This document shows positions 15,141 to 15,247 of a stretch of DNA of 15,247 nt, piece by piece. The position numbers and the translations under genes were made by a program. A model generated the notes under the pieces. The model was not told the DNA's origin. It worked only from the letters and a program-made list of their open reading frames with translations, and ran no database searches. Positions within the stretch are counted from its first letter, which is position 1. The number at the start of each line of letters is the position of its first letter. This DNA comes from an uncultured Brachyspira sp. (GTDB lineage Bacteria > Spirochaetota > Brachyspiria > Brachyspirales > Brachyspiraceae), in contig CAKVCG010000030.1 in NCBI GenBank assembly GCA_934725525.1, positions 1 to 15,247 on the forward strand, written 5' to 3'.

Positions 15141-15164
15141 AGGCACTTAAAAATTTAAATGCCT
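15141..15164. repeat. Inverted repeat AGGCA/TGCCT
   Basis: AGGCA (15141-15145) and TGCCT (15160-15164) enclose TTAAA and TTTAA, giving a 10-bp stem with one C-A mismatch and a 2-nt loop. It could be the minus-strand terminator of a gene beyond the window or the end of copy 3. The T-run on either side is poor. Confidence 0.45.
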
Positions 15165-15216
15165 TTAAAGATTGAGATATATAAAATTTAAAATTATTAT
15201 TTAAAAGACAATTATG

Positions 15217-15247
15217 GCTTTGCTTTGCTTTGCTTTGCTTTGCTTTG
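15217..15247. repeat. GCTTT pentanucleotide tandem array, cut by the window end
   Basis: Six perfect copies of GCTTT (15217-15246) plus one further base; the true length is unknown because the array reaches the last base. It has the same unit length and the same GCT start as the GCTCG array at 78-127. Between 14870 and this array there is no supportable gene. Confidence 0.93.

Overview
The window is strongly AT-rich chromosomal DNA carrying mostly core bacterial genes. The gene set suggests a spirochaete of the genus Brachyspira: a water-forming NADH oxidase of the Brachyspira Nox type, a TlyA of the kind first described as a Brachyspira haemolysin, LexA, and a spirochaete-like lipoprotein. 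This rests on recognising the protein sequences; no search was run, and I do not claim a species.

Layout. Positions 1-442 hold no gene: a 10-copy GCTCG pentamer array (78-127), a 117-bp dispersed element with inverted ends (250-366) and a terminator. On the minus strand follow nox (443-1801) and, upstream of it, lexA (1984-2592), each with its own promoter. On the plus strand follow a divergent galactokinase-family kinase (2730-3911), prfB for release factor 2 with an intact programmed +1 frameshift (3986-5090), and a protein with two cyclic-nucleotide-binding-like domains (5198-6367). Converging on these are tlyA (6388-7110) and a 487-residue exported protein (7110-8573), which overlap by one base and look like an operon. 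A divergent promoter region separates them from glgA (8762-10255), which is followed by a DJ-1/PfpI-family gene (10291-10809). A second, inverted copy of the dispersed element lies between that gene and polA (11011-13791). polA converges on a lipoprotein gene (13868-14869) across a shared bidirectional terminator. The last 378 bp hold a third, mosaic relative of the dispersed element, two hairpins, and a GCTTT pentamer array that runs off the window.

How the genes work together. The kinase and glgA point to sugar activation and glycogen storage; nox to oxygen removal and NADH recycling in an oxygen-tolerant anaerobe; prfB and tlyA to the ribosome; lexA and polA to DNA damage control and repair. 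They are not one pathway.

I found no convincing undescribed multi-gene system. The points most worth a second look are the dispersed element and its possible link to the pentamer arrays at both window ends, the DJ-1 protein without its nucleophile, the kinase with a changed sugar-binding motif, the E-for-D change in the Pol I proofreading site, and a possible leaderless polA transcript.
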